Assembly (NCBI RefSeq): GCF_014852585.1
Contig: NZ_JACVBX010000005.1
Coordinates: 248,001-312,000, forward strand
Direction: 5' to 3'
DNA from: Pseudomonas sp. PDM18
GTDB lineage: Bacteria; Pseudomonadota; Gammaproteobacteria; Pseudomonadales; Pseudomonadaceae
DNA length: 64,000 nucleotides
The position numbers and the translations under genes are program-made. Under the pieces are notes generated by a model, which searched no databases, was not told the origin of the DNA, and saw only the letters and a program-made list of their open reading frames with translations. Below, piece by piece: positions 39,816 through 50,928 of this stretch (position 1 is its first letter; each line of letters starts with the position of its first letter).

Positions 39816-41249
39816 ATGCAGTACACCACCTACATCGCCCACTTCCTGGTCGTCATCCAGTTGCTGGGGATCATCGCCGCGATCCACGCCGTGCTCAGCG
39901 TGCGCACCGCCCAGGGCGCCATCGCCTGGGCGACCTCGCTGGTGTTCATGCCGCTGCTGACGCTGGTGCCCTACCTCGTTTTCGGCCGTAGCCGCTTCGA
40001 CGCTTACATTGGCGCACGCCGGCAAGCCAACGAGGAAATGCACGTGGCGGCCGCCGAACTGGACTGGCGCCCCTGGGTCGAAGAAGCCCTCGCCGCCCGC
40101 CAGTACCACGCATACAAGTCGCTCAAGGCCATGGTCGCTCTGGCGCGCATGCCGACGCTGGCCAACAACAAGGTGCGCCTACTGGTGAACGGCAAGGCCT
40201 CCTTCGACGCGATCTTCGAGGCCATCTCCAGCGCGAAGAAAGTCATCCTCGTGCAGTTCTTCATCATCCGCGACGACGCCCTCGGCCAGCGCCTCGCTCA
40301 ACTGCTGCTGGAGCGCGCGGCCAACGGTGTCGACGTGTTCCTGCTGTATGACGGCATCGGCAGCCATGCGCTGTCGAGACGCTACATCGAACGCCTGCGC
40401 CAGGGCGGCGTGCAGGTGCACGCCTTCAGCACCGGCAGCGGGATGATCAACCGCTTCCAGGTGAACTTCCGCAACCACCGCAAGATCGTGGTGGTCGACG
40501 GCGTGCGCGGTTTCGTCGGCGGGCACAACGTCGGCGTCGAATACCTGGGCGAGAAGCCGCCGCTGGCACCTTGGCGCGACACCCACATCGAACTGCACGG
40601 TCCGGCGGTAGCGTGCCTGCAGGAGTGCTTCGCCGAGGACTGGTTCTGGGCCACCCATACGCTGCCGACGCTGATCCTGCCCGACGGCTATGACGACGCC
40701 GGGATGCTCTGCCAGGTGGTGCCCAGCGGCCCGGCGGACACCCAGGAAACCTGCTCGCTGTTCTTCGTCGAATCGATCAACGCAGCGGTGGAGCGAGTGT
40801 GGATTACCACGCCGTATTTCGTCCCGGACGAAGCCGTTGCCGCTGCCCTGCGCCTGGCAGTGCTGCGCGGCGTGGACGTGCGCATCCTGTTGCCCTCGCG
40901 GCCTGACCACAAGACGGTCTACGCCGCTTCCAGCCTCTACGCGCTGGAAGCCGTGCGCGCCGGCGTGCGGGTGTTCCGCTACCAGCCGGGGTTCCTGCAT
41001 CAGAAGGTAGTGCTGATCGACCATGACAGTGCCGCCGTGGGCAGCGCCAACCTGGACAACCGCTCCTTCCGCCTGAACTTCGAGATCATGGTGATCACCG
41101 TCGACGAAGGCTTCGCCCGCGACGTGGAGGACATGCTGGAAGAGGATTTTGCGCAGTCGGTGGAGATGACCCTGGACGACCGCAAGCGTGTGCATCGCCT
41201 GCAGCAACTGGGGATGCGCGTGGCGCGGCTGGTGTCGCCGATTCTCTGA
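39816..41249 (+). CDS. cls: Cardiolipin synthase
   Basis: Condenses phosphatidylglycerol molecules to cardiolipin. The 477-residue protein has two N-terminal membrane helices (about 5-25 and 35-55) and two phospholipase-D HKD motifs, HRKIVVVDG and [10 protein letters not shown]. The C-terminal [12 protein letters not shown] is the family hallmark. A REP pair and a bidirectional terminator follow. Confidence 0.94.
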   Translation: MQYTTYIAHFLVVIQLLGIIAAIHAVLSVRTAQGAIAWATSLVFMPLLTLVPYLVFGRSRFDAYIGARRQANEEMHVAAAELDWRPWVEEALAARQYHAYKSLKAMVALARMPTLANNKVRLLVNGKASFDAIFEAISSAKKVILVQFFIIRDDALGQRLAQLLLERAANGVDVFLLYDGIGSHALSRRYIERLRQGGVQVHAFSTGSGMINRFQVNFRNHRKIVVVDGVRGFVGGHNVGVEYLGEKPPLAPWRDTHIELHGPAVACLQECFAEDWFWATHTLPTLILPDGYDDAGMLCQVVPSGPADTQETCSLFFVESINAAVERVWITTPYFVPDEAVAAALRLAVLRGVDVRILLPSRPDHKTVYAASSLYALEAVRAGVRVFRYQPGFLHQKVVLIDHDSAAVGSANLDNRSFRLNFEIMVITVDEGFARDVEDMLEEDFAQSVEMTLDDRKRVHRLQQLGMRVARLVSPIL

Positions 41250-41266
41250 AGATTCGGAGCGACGAT

Positions 41267-41338
41267 GTTCGCGAGCAAGCTCGCTCCTACAGGGAATCCG
41301 AGCAATCGCTCTTTGTAGGAGCGAGCTTGCTCGCGAAC
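41267..41338. repeat. REP pair (BIME, family A)
   Basis: GTTCGCGAGCAAGCTCGCTC... and the inverted ...GAGCGAGCTTGCTCGCGAAC flank about 17 bp of spacer. Both copies are intact. The pair lies between cls and the convergent ahpF gene. Confidence 0.93.
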
Positions 41339-41353
41339 GCTTTTCCCGCACCA

Positions 41354-41396
41354 AAGAAAACGCCCGGTTCACTCGCGTGAACCGGGCGTTTCTTTC
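41354..41396. terminator. Bidirectional terminator between cls and ahpF
   Basis: AAACGCCCGGTTCA (41358-41371) and TGAACCGGGCGTTT (41378-41391) form a 14-bp stem, with A-rich sequence before it and T-rich sequence after it. It can end both cls (plus) and ahpF (minus). Confidence 0.92.
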
Positions 41397-41411
41397 TCTA
41401 GCGCGAGGTCA

Positions 41412-42977
41412 TCAGGCTGGCGCGGAGGAGCGGATCAGGTGATCGAAGGCGGAGAGCGACGCCTTGGCGCCTTCGCCGACCGCAATCACGATCTGCTTGT
41501 ACGGAACAGTGGTCACGTCACCGGCGGCGAAGATGCCCGGCAGCGAAGTCTCGCCGCGAGCATCGACGATGATCTCGCCACGCGGGGTCAGCTCGATGGT
41601 GCCCTTGAGCCATTCGCTGTTGGGCAGCAGGCCGATCTGCACGAAGATGCCTTCCAGGTCGATGGACTTGAACTCTTCCGAGTTGCGGTCCTTGTAGACC
41701 AGGCCGGTGACCTTCTGGCCATCGCCTTTCACTTCACTGGTCAGCGCGCTGGTGATCACGTCCACGTTCGGCAGGCTGAACAGCTTGCGTTGCAGCACAG
41801 CATCGGCGCGCAGCTTGCTGTCGAACTCCAGCAAGGTCACGTGGGACACGATGCCGGCCAGGTCGATGGCCGCTTCGACGCCGGAGTTGCCGCCGCCGAT
41901 CACCGCCACGCGCTTGCCCTTGAACAGCGGGCCGTCGCAGTGCGGGCAGAAGCAAACGCCCTTGGCCTTGTATTCCTTCTCGCCCGGCACTCCCATTTCA
42001 CGCCAGCGGGCGCCGGTGGCCAGGATCAGCGACTTGGCCTTCAGGCTGCCGCCGCCCTCGAACTGCACTTCGTGCAGGCCGCCGGGGGTCTTCGCCGGAA
42101 TCAGGGCGCTGGCGCGCTGCAGGTTCATGATGTCGACGTCGTAGTGCTTGACGTGCTCCTCCAACTGGCGGGCCAGTTTCGGGCCTTCGGTCTCGGTCAC
42201 CGAGATGAAGTTCTCGATCGCCATGGTGTCCAGCACCTGGCCGCCGAAGCGCTCGGCTGCAACGCCGGTGCGGATGCCCTTGCGAGCGGCGTAGATGGCC
42301 GCCGCAGCGCCAGCCGGGCCACCGCCGACGACCAGTACGTCGAACTCTTCTTTCGCAGACAGCTTCTCGGCTTCGCGGGCAGCGGCGCCAGTGTCGATCT
42401 TGGCGAGGATTTCTTCCACGCCCATGCGGCCCTGGCCGAACACTTCACCGTTGAGGTAGATGCTCGGGACAGCCATCACCTGGCGGCGCTCGACTTCTTC
42501 CTGGAACAGCGCGCCGTCGATGGCGACGTGGCGGATGTTCGGGTTGAGCACGGCCATCAGGTTCAGCGCCTGGACCACGTCCGGGCAGTTCTGGCAGGAC
42601 AGCGAGAAGTAGGTTTCGAACTCGAACGAACCCTGGATGCCCTTGATCTGCTCGATCACTTCGGCTTCGAGCTTGGACGGGTGGCCGCCGACCTGCAGCA
42701 GCGCCAGCACCAGAGAGGTGAATTCGTGGCCCATGGGGATGCCGGCGAAAGCCAGGCCGATGTTCGCCCCCGGGCGATTCAGCGCGAAGGAGGGCTTGCG
42801 AGCATCGCTACCGTCTTCACGCAGGGTGATCTTGTCGGTGAGGCCGACGATTTCGTGCAGCAGCTCGCTCATCTCGCGGGATTTGTCGCTGTCATCGAGG
42901 GACGCGACGATCTCGAACGGCTGCTGGACCTTTTCCAGGTAGGCCTTCAACTGGGTTTTAAGAGTGGCGTCCAACAT
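41412..42977 (-). CDS. ahpF: Alkyl hydroperoxide reductase subunit F
   Basis: NADH-dependent flavoprotein that re-reduces AhpC. The 521-residue protein has an N-terminal double thioredoxin-like domain with CQNC (about 129-132), an FAD/NAD domain with [17 protein letters not shown], and the redox-active CPHC pair of the thioredoxin-reductase part (FCPHCDGPL). Downstream of ahpC on the same strand, separated by 260 bp of highly structured sequence. Confidence 0.97.
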   Translation of the reverse strand: MLDATLKTQLKAYLEKVQQPFEIVASLDDSDKSREMSELLHEIVGLTDKITLREDGSDARKPSFALNRPGANIGLAFAGIPMGHEFTSLVLALLQVGGHPSKLEAEVIEQIKGIQGSFEFETYFSLSCQNCPDVVQALNLMAVLNPNIRHVAIDGALFQEEVERRQVMAVPSIYLNGEVFGQGRMGVEEILAKIDTGAAAREAEKLSAKEEFDVLVVGGGPAGAAAAIYAARKGIRTGVAAERFGGQVLDTMAIENFISVTETEGPKLARQLEEHVKHYDVDIMNLQRASALIPAKTPGGLHEVQFEGGGSLKAKSLILATGARWREMGVPGEKEYKAKGVCFCPHCDGPLFKGKRVAVIGGGNSGVEAAIDLAGIVSHVTLLEFDSKLRADAVLQRKLFSLPNVDVITSALTSEVKGDGQKVTGLVYKDRNSEEFKSIDLEGIFVQIGLLPNSEWLKGTIELTPRGEIIVDARGETSLPGIFAAGDVTTVPYKQIVIAVGEGAKASLSAFDHLIRSSAPA

Positions 42978-43060
42978 GATTCAAATCCTCGGAATTTGAG
43001 CAAAGGGGTTCCCCGGCAGGCTTTTCAGCCCACCCTACGCACGCTTTTGGCTTTGGTAGG

Positions 43061-43082
43061 GAGGATGCCGGTAGGCATCCTC
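43061..43082. repeat. Perfect hairpin in the ahpF leader
   Basis: GAGGATGCC (43061-43069), loop GGTA, GGCATCCTC (43074-43082). It lies 84 bp upstream of the ahpF start and has no T-run, so it is more likely a leader or mRNA-processing hairpin than a terminator. Confidence 0.6.
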
Positions 43083-43139
43083 GGGGGTACTGCGTAAAAC
43101 GGATTGGGAAGCGTCGTGAGCAAGCGCTCAGGCAAGGCG

Positions 43140-43196
43140 AAATCAGGCGTGGGCGCGGAGTTTACAAGTTGTAAAGACAAAGCCCGCGCCTGATTT
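43140..43196 (-). terminator. Long nested stem-loop between ahpC and ahpF
   Basis: Fifteen-nt arms, AAATCAGGCGTGGGC (43140-43154) and GCCCGCGCCTGATTT (43182-43196), pair with a single mismatch. Inside is a second perfect hairpin TTTACAA-G-TTGTAAA (43161-43175). It begins 42 bp after the ahpC stop and could attenuate read-through into ahpF. Confidence 0.6.
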
Positions 43197-43237
43197 CAAC
43201 GCAGCATGAGCGCTGCGCAACAGCTTCCCGGCCGTTT

Positions 43238-43801
43238 TTAGATCTTGCCGACCAGGTCCAGGGAGGGAGCCAGGGTCTTCTCGCCTTCTTTCCACTTGGC
43301 CGGGCAGACTTCGCCCGGGTGAGCGGCGGTGTACTGGGCAGCTTTCAGCTTGCGCAGGGTTTCGCCGACGTCACGAGCGATCTCGTTGGAGTGGATTTCG
43401 ACGGTCTTGATGATGCCTTCCGGGTTGATCACGAAGGTGCCGCGCAGAGCCAGGCCTTCTTCCGGAATGTGTACGCCGAAGGCGTTGGTCAGCTGGTGGG
43501 TCGGGTCGCCGATCAGCGGGAACTGGGCTTTGCCAACGGCCGGGGAAGTTTCGTGCCACACCTTGTGGGAGAAGTGGGTATCGGTGGTCACGATGTAGAC
43601 CTCGGTACCGGCCTTCTGGAACTCGGCGTAGTTGTTGGCGGCGTCTTCGATCTCGGTCGGGCAGTTGAAGGTGAAGGCTGCCGGCATGAAGATCAGAACG
43701 GACCACTTGCCCTTGAGGGATTCTTCGGTGACTTCGATGAACTTGCCGTTATGGAAAGCGTTGACCTTGAACGGTTGAACGGGGGTGTTGATCAGGGACA
43801 T
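43238..43801 (-). CDS. ahpC: Alkyl hydroperoxide reductase subunit C (peroxiredoxin)
   Basis: Typical 2-Cys peroxiredoxin of 187 residues that reduces hydrogen peroxide and organic hydroperoxides. The peroxidatic Cys is in FTFNCPTEIED (about 47) and the resolving Cys in GEVCPAKW (about 166). The ATG at 43801 matches the family N-terminus MSLINT; the extension to 43900 does not. An inverted repeat ATGCCC/GGGCAT (43893-43898, 43908-43913) lies in the promoter region; OxyR control is expected from the family but no clear OxyR site was read. Confidence 0.97.
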   Translation of the reverse strand: MSLINTPVQPFKVNAFHNGKFIEVTEESLKGKWSVLIFMPAAFTFNCPTEIEDAANNYAEFQKAGTEVYIVTTDTHFSHKVWHETSPAVGKAQFPLIGDPTHQLTNAFGVHIPEEGLALRGTFVINPEGIIKTVEIHSNEIARDVGETLRKLKAAQYTAAHPGEVCPAKWKEGEKTLAPSLDLVGKI

Positions 43802-44267
43802 TAGGCAATTCCTCAATGAGAGTTTGTCGTTTAATCGAGTGGTCGATCGGTTGAAATTCGACAGGGGCAAGATTATCGCCTGATGACAATGAATGCCCAT
43901 TGATTTAGGGCATCACGGAAATTGAGTCTCTCTATGGAGAGAACTATAAAAGGAAGAAGTTTCCTATCAGGCGAATCCCGTCCTCCTACGCCAGGACGCG
44001 TCGCAAGAGGTGTCTGGCCCGTGGGTTTTCAGCCATCCTCTGACGCACCGATCAAATCACCTTCGCCCGAAAGCGTCGCGAGGACAACGCCACTCGCGAC
44101 GTACGGCGCTTCGAAGATTGTCGAGAGCGGTGGATTCCTGCCTCACTGGTCAAGCCTGCCCACAAGCCTATGCTAGTGCCAGAGAGCCCTTCGCCACGCG
44201 GCTCTCGATGTTTACGGACAGCCTTCGCGAAGCGGCACGGCCGCACGCATGACGACGAGGACTCCCG
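43802..44267. other. Divergent intergenic region between ahpC and xdhA
   Basis: 466 bp without a credible gene. It holds the ahpC promoter side (inverted repeat ATGCCC/GGGCAT, 43893-43913) and the xdhA promoter side, where a perfect RutR-type half-site TGGTCAA occurs at 44147-44153, about 115 bp before the xdhA start. Confidence 0.5.
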
Positions 44268-45692
44268 ATGATCCAGTTCCTACTCGGCGACGAAACGGTC
44301 CAGGCCGACGGCTTCGCTCCGGAAACCAGCCTGCTCGACTACCTGCGCATCCACCGCGCACGCACCGGCACCAAGGAGGGCTGCGCCTCCGGCGACTGCG
44401 GGGCCTGCACCGTGGTACTCGCGGAGCCCGAGGGCGAAGCGCTGCGCTACCGCGCGGTGAACGCCTGCATCACGCTGCTGGGTGCGGTTCACGGGCGCCA
44501 GGTGCTGACCGTGGAGCATCTTGGCGAGCCCGGCGCACTGCACCCGGTGCAGCAGGCGATGGTGGACTGCCACGGTTCGCAGTGCGGTTTCTGCACGCCG
44601 GGCATCGTCATGTCGTTGTTCGCCTGGCGCCACTCGCCGCTGCCGCACGACCGCGAGACGGCACTGACCGCGCTCTCTGGCAACCTCTGTCGTTGCACCG
44701 GCTACCGGCCGATCCTCGACGCTGCCACACAGATCGCCGGGCAGCCCTGCCACGACCGCTTCGAGCAGGACACCGCCCTGACCGTAGCCCGTCTTCAGGA
44801 GATACCCACAGCCGGCGCGCTTCACGACGGCGAGGCACAGGCTTGGCTACCTGCCTCGCTGGAGGAACTGGACGCCCTGCTGCAAAGTCATCCGCAGGCA
44901 CGGCTGATCGCCGGCGGCACCGACCTGGCGCTGGAAGCCACGCAGAACCTGAAGGCCTTTCCCGCGCTGATCCACCTCGACCGGGTGAGCGAACTGCAGC
45001 GCCTGGAATTCCATTCCGAACATCTGCTGATCGGCGCAGCGCGGACCTACACCGACTGCCTCGAAGCGCTGCAGGAATTCCCCGGCGTCGCCGCCCTGCT
45101 CGAACGCTTGGGCTCGCTGCAGATTCGCCAGCGCGGCAGCCTGGGCGGCAATATCGCCAACGCCTCGCCCATTGGCGATATGCCGCCGGTGCTGCTGGCG
45201 CTGGATGCCCGGCTACGCCTGCGCAAGGCGGGAGCCGTGCGCGAAGTGGCCATCGACAGCTTTTTCACCGGCTACCGCCAGACATTGCTGCAACCCGGCG
45301 AGTACATCGAAGCGCTGCTGATTCCGCGCCTGCGCGGTAACCAGCGGTTCCGCGTCGACAAGATTTCCAAGCGCCGCGACGACGATATTTCCGCCGTCTG
45401 CCTGGCCCTGCGTCTGGACTTCGACGATGCCGGCATCGTCACTGACGCGCGCCTTGCCTGCGGCGGCATGGCGGCTACCCCCTTGCGCGGCGCAAAGACC
45501 GAAACAGCCCTGCGCGGCCGGCCTTTCGACGCCGCAGCCGTGGCCGCCGCCCAAGCCGCGATCCCGGAAGATTTCCAGCCCATCGACGACCTGCGCGCCA
45601 GCGCCGCCTATCGCCTGAAGGTGGCGCAGAACCTGTTGCAGCGCGCACTACTGGAATGGACCCCAAGCCCCGCGGAGGTGCGCCATGCGTAG
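44268..45692 (+). CDS. xdhA: Xanthine dehydrogenase small subunit (2Fe-2S and FAD)
   Basis: Electron-transfer subunit for oxidation of hypoxanthine and xanthine to urate. The 474-residue protein has a plant-type [2Fe-2S] domain (CASGDCGACT), a second alpha-helical [2Fe-2S] domain (CGFCTPG and CRCTGYRP) and an FAD-binding domain (about 190-470, IAGGTDLALE and LGGNIANASPIGD). Its stop overlaps the xdhB start. Gene order xdhA-xdhB-xdhC matches P. aeruginosa. Confidence 0.96.
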   Translation: MIQFLLGDETVQADGFAPETSLLDYLRIHRARTGTKEGCASGDCGACTVVLAEPEGEALRYRAVNACITLLGAVHGRQVLTVEHLGEPGALHPVQQAMVDCHGSQCGFCTPGIVMSLFAWRHSPLPHDRETALTALSGNLCRCTGYRPILDAATQIAGQPCHDRFEQDTALTVARLQEIPTAGALHDGEAQAWLPASLEELDALLQSHPQARLIAGGTDLALEATQNLKAFPALIHLDRVSELQRLEFHSEHLLIGAARTYTDCLEALQEFPGVAALLERLGSLQIRQRGSLGGNIANASPIGDMPPVLLALDARLRLRKAGAVREVAIDSFFTGYRQTLLQPGEYIEALLIPRLRGNQRFRVDKISKRRDDDISAVCLALRLDFDDAGIVTDARLACGGMAATPLRGAKTETALRGRPFDAAAVAAAQAAIPEDFQPIDDLRASAAYRLKVAQNLLQRALLEWTPSPAEVRHA

Positions 45693-48024
45693 CCTGCCAC
45701 CGCTGGCCAGCAATGGCGTCGCGGTCGCCATCCACAGCGCGGGCAAGCCCCGCGAGCACGACAGCGCTGCGCTGCACGTGAGCGGCGCCGCGCGCTACGT
45801 GGACGACCTGAAGGAACCGCGCGACCTGCTGCACGCCGCCGTCGGCCTGACTGAAATCGCCTGCGGCGCGGTGCTCTCCCTCGACCTCGACGCCGTGCGT
45901 AGCGCTCCTGGCGTTGTGGCGGTTCTGACATTGGACGACGTGCTCGGCCACACCGACATCGGCCCGGTGTTCCCCGGCGACCCGCTGCTGGCCGGCGAGC
46001 GGGTGAAATACCACGGCCAGGCGCTGTTCGCAGTAGCCGCGCAAACCCTGCTCCAGGCGCGCCGCGCGGTGCGTCTGGCGAAAGTCGAATACGCGAAGGA
46101 AGACCCGCTGATCGACCCTCTGCAGGCCAAGGCCGAAGAACGCTTCGTGCGCCCGCCGCACCACATGCGCCGGGGCGATGCGCAAGCAGCGCTGGAGAGC
46201 GCTCCCCAGGTGCTGGAAGCCCGCCAGTTCATCGGCGGCCAGGAGCATTTCTACCTCGAAGGCCAGGCCTCGCTCGCACTGCCCGGCGACGACGGCGGCA
46301 TGCTGGTGCACACCTCCAGCCAGCACCCGAGCGAAGTGCAGAAACTGGTCGCCGAAGTGCTGGCGATCCCGCTGGCCAAGGTCACGGTGGAAGTGCGGCG
46401 CATGGGCGGCGGCTTCGGCGGCAAGGAGACCCAGGCCGCGCCTTTCGCCTGCCTCGCCGCGCTGCTGGCACGCAAGACCGGCCGCGCGGTGAAGCTGCGC
46501 CTGCCCCGCGCCGACGACATGCGCCTGACCGGCAAGCGCCATCCCTTCCACAACCGCTACCGCATCGGCTTCGACGACGACGGCCGGCTGCTCGCCGCGC
46601 AGCTTGAGGTTGTGGGTGATTGCGGCCATTCGCCGGACCTCTCCGACGCCATCGTCGACCGCGCGATGTTCCATGCCGACAACGCTTACTTCATCCCCGA
46701 CGTCACTATCTCCGGCTACCGCAGCTTCACCAACATCGTCTCGCACACCGCCTTTCGCGGCTTCGGCGGGCCGCAGGGAATGATGATCATCGAGCGCGCG
46801 ATAGACGACATCGCCCGCGCGGTCGGCAAGGACCCGCTCGAAGTGCGCAAGCTCAATCTCTACGGGGGAATGGGCCGGGAGTTGACGCCCTACCACCAGA
46901 AGGTCGAGCACAACCTGCTGGGTGAACTGATCGTGCGGCTGGAACAGAGCAGCGACTACGCCGCGCGCCGCTTGGCGATCCATGAATTCAATGCGCGGAG
47001 CCCGGTGTTGAAGAAAGGCCTGGCGCTGACGCCGGTGAAGTTCGGCATCTCCTTCACCGCGCAGCACCTCAACCAGGCGGGCGCGCTGGTCCACCTCTAC
47101 ACCGACGGCAGCATCCAGCTGAACCACGGCGGCACCGAGATGGGCCAGGGCCTGAACACCAAGGTCGCGCAGATCGTCGCCGAGGAATTCCAGCTGCCGC
47201 TGGAGCGCGTAGTAATCACCGCCACGCGCACCGACAAGGTACCCAACACCTCGCCCACCGCCGCCTCCAGCGGCACCGACCTGAACGGCATGGCCGCCCG
47301 CGATGCCGCCCGCACGCTGAAGAAGCGCCTGATCGACTTCCTCGCCGAACGCGACGGGGTGAAGCTGCAGGAGATACGCTTCGAGCACGGCGGCGTCACC
47401 GTCGGCGCGCAGTTCCTGAGCTTTACCGAAGTCATCCAGGCGGCCTACTTCGCGCGCATCCAGCTCTCCGCCACCGGTTTCTACCGCACGCCAAAGATCT
47501 TCTACGACCGCGAGAAGAGCCAGGGCCACCCGTTCTTCTACTTCGCCTATGGCGCGGCGGTGTCCGAGGTGGAAGTGGACACGCTGACCGGCGAATACCG
47601 TGTGCGGCGGGTGGACATCCTCCACGACGTCGGCCGCAGCGTGAACCCAGCCATCGACATCGGCCAGATCGAGGGTGGCTTCGTCCAGGGCATGGGCTGG
47701 CTGACCACTGAGGAGCTGCGTTGGGACGACACCGGCAAGCTGCTCACCGTGGGGCCGGCGACCTACAAGATCCCGGCGGTGAGCGACGTACCGGAAGACT
47801 TCCGCGTGACACTGTTCGAGCGGCCCAACGAGGAAGACAGCGTGTACCTGTCCAAGGCCGTGGGCGAGCCGCCGTTCATGCTGGCGATCTCGGTGTGGTC
47901 GGCGCTGCGCGACGCCATCGCCAGCCTCGCGGATTATCGCCTGAGCCCCGACCTCGATACGCCGGCGACGCCGGAGCGGGTACTCTGGGCCTGTGAGGCG
48001 ATGCGCCAGGAGAACCCAGCATGA
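45685..48024 (+). CDS. xdhB: Xanthine dehydrogenase large subunit (molybdopterin)
   Basis: Molybdenum-cofactor subunit of 779 residues that binds and hydroxylates the purine. Conserved features are GQEHFYLEGQ, GGGFGGKETQ, the RGFGGPQG loop, and the active-site Glu near the C-terminus in AVGEPPFMLAISVW. Overlaps xdhA by 8 bp and xdhC by 4 bp. Confidence 0.96.
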   Translation: MRSLPPLASNGVAVAIHSAGKPREHDSAALHVSGAARYVDDLKEPRDLLHAAVGLTEIACGAVLSLDLDAVRSAPGVVAVLTLDDVLGHTDIGPVFPGDPLLAGERVKYHGQALFAVAAQTLLQARRAVRLAKVEYAKEDPLIDPLQAKAEERFVRPPHHMRRGDAQAALESAPQVLEARQFIGGQEHFYLEGQASLALPGDDGGMLVHTSSQHPSEVQKLVAEVLAIPLAKVTVEVRRMGGGFGGKETQAAPFACLAALLARKTGRAVKLRLPRADDMRLTGKRHPFHNRYRIGFDDDGRLLAAQLEVVGDCGHSPDLSDAIVDRAMFHADNAYFIPDVTISGYRSFTNIVSHTAFRGFGGPQGMMIIERAIDDIARAVGKDPLEVRKLNLYGGMGRELTPYHQKVEHNLLGELIVRLEQSSDYAARRLAIHEFNARSPVLKKGLALTPVKFGISFTAQHLNQAGALVHLYTDGSIQLNHGGTEMGQGLNTKVAQIVAEEFQLPLERVVITATRTDKVPNTSPTAASSGTDLNGMAARDAARTLKKRLIDFLAERDGVKLQEIRFEHGGVTVGAQFLSFTEVIQAAYFARIQLSATGFYRTPKIFYDREKSQGHPFFYFAYGAAVSEVEVDTLTGEYRVRRVDILHDVGRSVNPAIDIGQIEGGFVQGMGWLTTEELRWDDTGKLLTVGPATYKIPAVSDVPEDFRVTLFERPNEEDSVYLSKAVGEPPFMLAISVWSALRDAIASLADYRLSPDLDTPATPERVLWACEAMRQENPA

Positions 48025-48881
48025 CCCGCCACTGGATGGAAGCCATCGCCCGCCTGCGCGACAGCGCCGAGCCCTACGTGCTGATCACTGTGATCGGCGT
48101 GCAGGGCTCCACGCCCCGCGAGTCCGGCAGCAAGATGCTGGTCACCGCCGGGGAAACCTTCGACACCATCGGCGGCGGCCATCTGGAATTCGCCGCCATC
48201 GAGCACGCGCGCCAGCTGCTGCTGGCCGGCAAGAACAGCCAGGCACTGGAACACTTCCCCCTCGGCGCACGACTGGGCCAATGCTGCGGCGGGCGCGCCA
48301 GCCTGCTGTTCGAATGCTTCGCCGCGCGCGGGCCGCAGGTCGTGCTGTTCGGTGCCGGCCATGTGGGCCGCGCCCTCGCACCGCTGCTGGCGGGGCTGCC
48401 ACTGCGCCTGGAATGGGTGGACAGTCGGGCGGCAGAGTTTCCCCAGGCCCTTCCCGAGGGCGTACGCATGCGCCTGCTGGAAGAGCCGGAAGACGCCGTA
48501 CACGAGGCACCGCCGGGCAGCTACTTCCTGGTCATGACCCACAATCACCCGTTGGATTACGCCATCGCCGAGGCGGTGCTCAAGCGCGGCGACGCCGGCT
48601 TCCTCGGCATGATCGGCTCGCGCACCAAGGCCCGGCGCTTCCAGATGCGGCTGGAACAGCATGGTTATCCACAGGAGGTGATCGGTCAGATGCATTGTCC
48701 CATCGGTCTCTCCGAAGTCCCCGGCAAGCGCCCGCTGGAAGTGGCCATCTCGGTAGCCGCCCAGGTCATCGCCCGCTATCACCAGGACGCTCCTGCCCGG
48801 AAGATGCGCGAAGGCGTGGAATGGGCAGCGCTTTGTAGTCCGGGCGCGCGCAGCGACGAATCAGAAGACGCAAAAACCTGA
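48021..48881 (+). CDS. xdhC: XdhC, molybdenum cofactor chaperone for xanthine dehydrogenase
   Basis: Binds and sulfurates the molybdenum cofactor and loads it into XdhB. The 286-residue protein has an N-terminal XdhC/CoxI domain ([21 protein letters not shown]) and a C-terminal Rossmann domain ([13 protein letters not shown], then TRK-type [14 protein letters not shown]). Third gene of the operon, ATGA overlap with xdhB. Confidence 0.95.
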   Translation: MTRHWMEAIARLRDSAEPYVLITVIGVQGSTPRESGSKMLVTAGETFDTIGGGHLEFAAIEHARQLLLAGKNSQALEHFPLGARLGQCCGGRASLLFECFAARGPQVVLFGAGHVGRALAPLLAGLPLRLEWVDSRAAEFPQALPEGVRMRLLEEPEDAVHEAPPGSYFLVMTHNHPLDYAIAEAVLKRGDAGFLGMIGSRTKARRFQMRLEQHGYPQEVIGQMHCPIGLSEVPGKRPLEVAISVAAQVIARYHQDAPARKMREGVEWAALCSPGARSDESEDAKT

Positions 48882-48988
48882 CCAGTGGGACAACAGTTTT
48901 CCCCGCTGCCGCCGATACACTCAACGACCCCGTCTCTTCGCCCGCCACTGGCGGGCGTTTCGTTGTGCGTTCGGAGGACAACAAGAAA

Positions 48989-50917
48989 ATGCGCCTGCGA
49001 AGTATCCAGACCCAGCTCATCCTCAGCATGGGCGCCGCCCTGCTCATCAGCCTTCTCATCGTTCTCGGTCTCTACGCCGTGCTGGTCAACCGCCTCAGTG
49101 AGCGCTACCTGCTCGACCAGGCGCTTCCGGCAAGCATCCGGGCGATCGCCAACGACTTCGAAAAACGCCTAACCGGCCCCATCACCGCAGCAGCTGGCAT
49201 CGCCGACAACACCCTGGTGCAGGACTGGCTGGCCGCGGGCGAAAGCCCGGAGAAACTGGCCGAATTCACTCGCTACCTGGGCGGCATCCGCGCGTCGCAG
49301 AAGGCCTTCTCGGCGCTGATCACCTCCAACGCCAGCGGCGCCTACTACAGCGACAAGGGCATGGAGCGCACGCTGAGCCGCAGCGAGCCGAAGGACAGTT
49401 GGTACTTCCAGTTCATCGACAGCGGCAAACCACGCATGTGGAACATCGACACCGACGGCAGCACCGGCGAACTGGCGCTGTTCATCGACCAGCGCGTGGA
49501 GCGTGACGGCAAGCTGCTGGGCATCGCCGGGCTGGGCCTGGAGATGCGCGAACTGTCGACGCTGATCCGTGACTTCCGCTTCGGCCAGTCCGGGCGCGTG
49601 TACCTGGTGAAGAACGACGGCCAGGTGCAGATCCATCCCGACGTCTCGCTGCCCAAGGGACGCAGCCTCGGCGACCTGATCGGCGCCAGCGCCGCTGGCG
49701 CGCTGCTCGGCCAGCAGGGCTTCCACAGCGCCCGCTTCGAGCGCGACGGCGAGGACTACCTGGCCGCCAGCCTGCCGCTGCATGACCTGGGCTGGACCCT
49801 GGTGAGCGAAGTACCGGAAGCGGAAATCTACGCCGACGCCCGCGAGGCGCTGGCCTTCTCCGGCCTCGCCGGAGCCCTGGTCGCCCTGCTCTGCCTGGCG
49901 CTGGTGGTGCTGATGGCGCGCAGCCTGGCCCGGCCGATCCGCCAGGTCACCCGCGCGTTGCTGGAAATCGGCGGAGGCGGCGGTGATCTCACCCGCCGAC
50001 TGGACGACAGCCGCGCGGACGAACTGGGCGACCTGGCCCGTGGCTTTAACCGCTTCCTCGAAGGCCAGCGCGCGCTGATCAGCGCCGTACTCGGCACCAG
50101 CCAGCAACTGCTGCGCACTGTCAGCGAAGTGGCGCAGGTGGTGGACAACACCGCCGACCGCGCCGGCCGCCAGCAGGAGATGACCGACATGGTCGCCACG
50201 GCGGTGAACGAAATGGGCAGCACGGTGCAGGAAATCGCCCGCAACGCCGAGCAGGCCGCCAGCGCCTCGCAGCAGGCGCGTGAGGAAGCCGGCGAAGCAC
50301 GGCGCGTGGTCGGCGGCTCGCTGCAAGTCGGCCAGCGCATGTCCGGGGAGATCGGCGAAGCGGCTAGCGCCGTGGGCGAGCTGGCGGGGCAGGTGGCGAG
50401 CATCGACCAGGTGCTGGCGGTGATCCGTGGCGTGTCCGAGCAGACCAACCTGCTCGCCCTCAACGCCGCCATCGAGGCGGCGCGCGCGGGGGAACTGGGC
50501 CGTGGCTTCGCCGTGGTGGCCGATGAGGTCCGCACGCTGGCGAGCCGCACACAGGGCTCAACCGACGAAATCCTCACCATCATCCAGCGCCTGAAGGGCG
50601 GCGCGGAGGCCGCGGTGCGCTCGATGCAGTCCAGCCAGCAGACCACCGGGCAGAGCCTGGCCGCCAGCGAACAGGCCGGTGCCTCTCTGGGCGCCATCGC
50701 CGACCAGGTGGAGCGCATCAGCGACATCAACCACCAGGTTGCCACGGCCACCGAGGAACAGTCGGCGGTGACCGAGGAGATCAACCGCAACGTGCAGGGC
50801 ATCGCCGACCTCGCCCACGCCACTACCCGCGAAGTGCAGCACGGCCGAGAACAGTGCCGCGAGCTGCGCAACCTGGCCGATGACCTGGCACGGCAGATGG
50901 CGCAGTTCCGCCTTTGA
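48989..50917 (+). CDS. Methyl-accepting chemotaxis protein with dCache ligand-binding domain
   Basis: A 642-residue chemoreceptor. Membrane helix 1 (about 13-38), a roughly 250-residue periplasmic double-Cache domain (with [19 protein letters not shown] and [18 protein letters not shown]), helix 2 (about 290-312), HAMP, then the cytoplasmic signalling domain with the hairpin tip [19 protein letters not shown]. The ATG at 48989 has GGAGG 11 nt upstream; a GTG at 48965 is the alternative. It lies 107 bp after xdhC on the same strand, which suggests, but does not prove, a purine or related ligand as sensed by McpH of P. putida. Confidence 0.9.
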   Translation: MRLRSIQTQLILSMGAALLISLLIVLGLYAVLVNRLSERYLLDQALPASIRAIANDFEKRLTGPITAAAGIADNTLVQDWLAAGESPEKLAEFTRYLGGIRASQKAFSALITSNASGAYYSDKGMERTLSRSEPKDSWYFQFIDSGKPRMWNIDTDGSTGELALFIDQRVERDGKLLGIAGLGLEMRELSTLIRDFRFGQSGRVYLVKNDGQVQIHPDVSLPKGRSLGDLIGASAAGALLGQQGFHSARFERDGEDYLAASLPLHDLGWTLVSEVPEAEIYADAREALAFSGLAGALVALLCLALVVLMARSLARPIRQVTRALLEIGGGGGDLTRRLDDSRADELGDLARGFNRFLEGQRALISAVLGTSQQLLRTVSEVAQVVDNTADRAGRQQEMTDMVATAVNEMGSTVQEIARNAEQAASASQQAREEAGEARRVVGGSLQVGQRMSGEIGEAASAVGELAGQVASIDQVLAVIRGVSEQTNLLALNAAIEAARAGELGRGFAVVADEVRTLASRTQGSTDEILTIIQRLKGGAEAAVRSMQSSQQTTGQSLAASEQAGASLGAIADQVERISDINHQVATATEEQSAVTEEINRNVQGIADLAHATTREVQHGREQCRELRNLADDLARQMAQFRL

Positions 50918-50928
50918 ACGGCGGCTCT

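Noticed and set aside
45475-47625. Minus-strand open frame of about 716 codons opposite xdhA/xdhB
   Set aside because: Spans the xdhA-xdhB junction in antisense; no domain, whereas the plus strand encodes clear xanthine dehydrogenase subunits.
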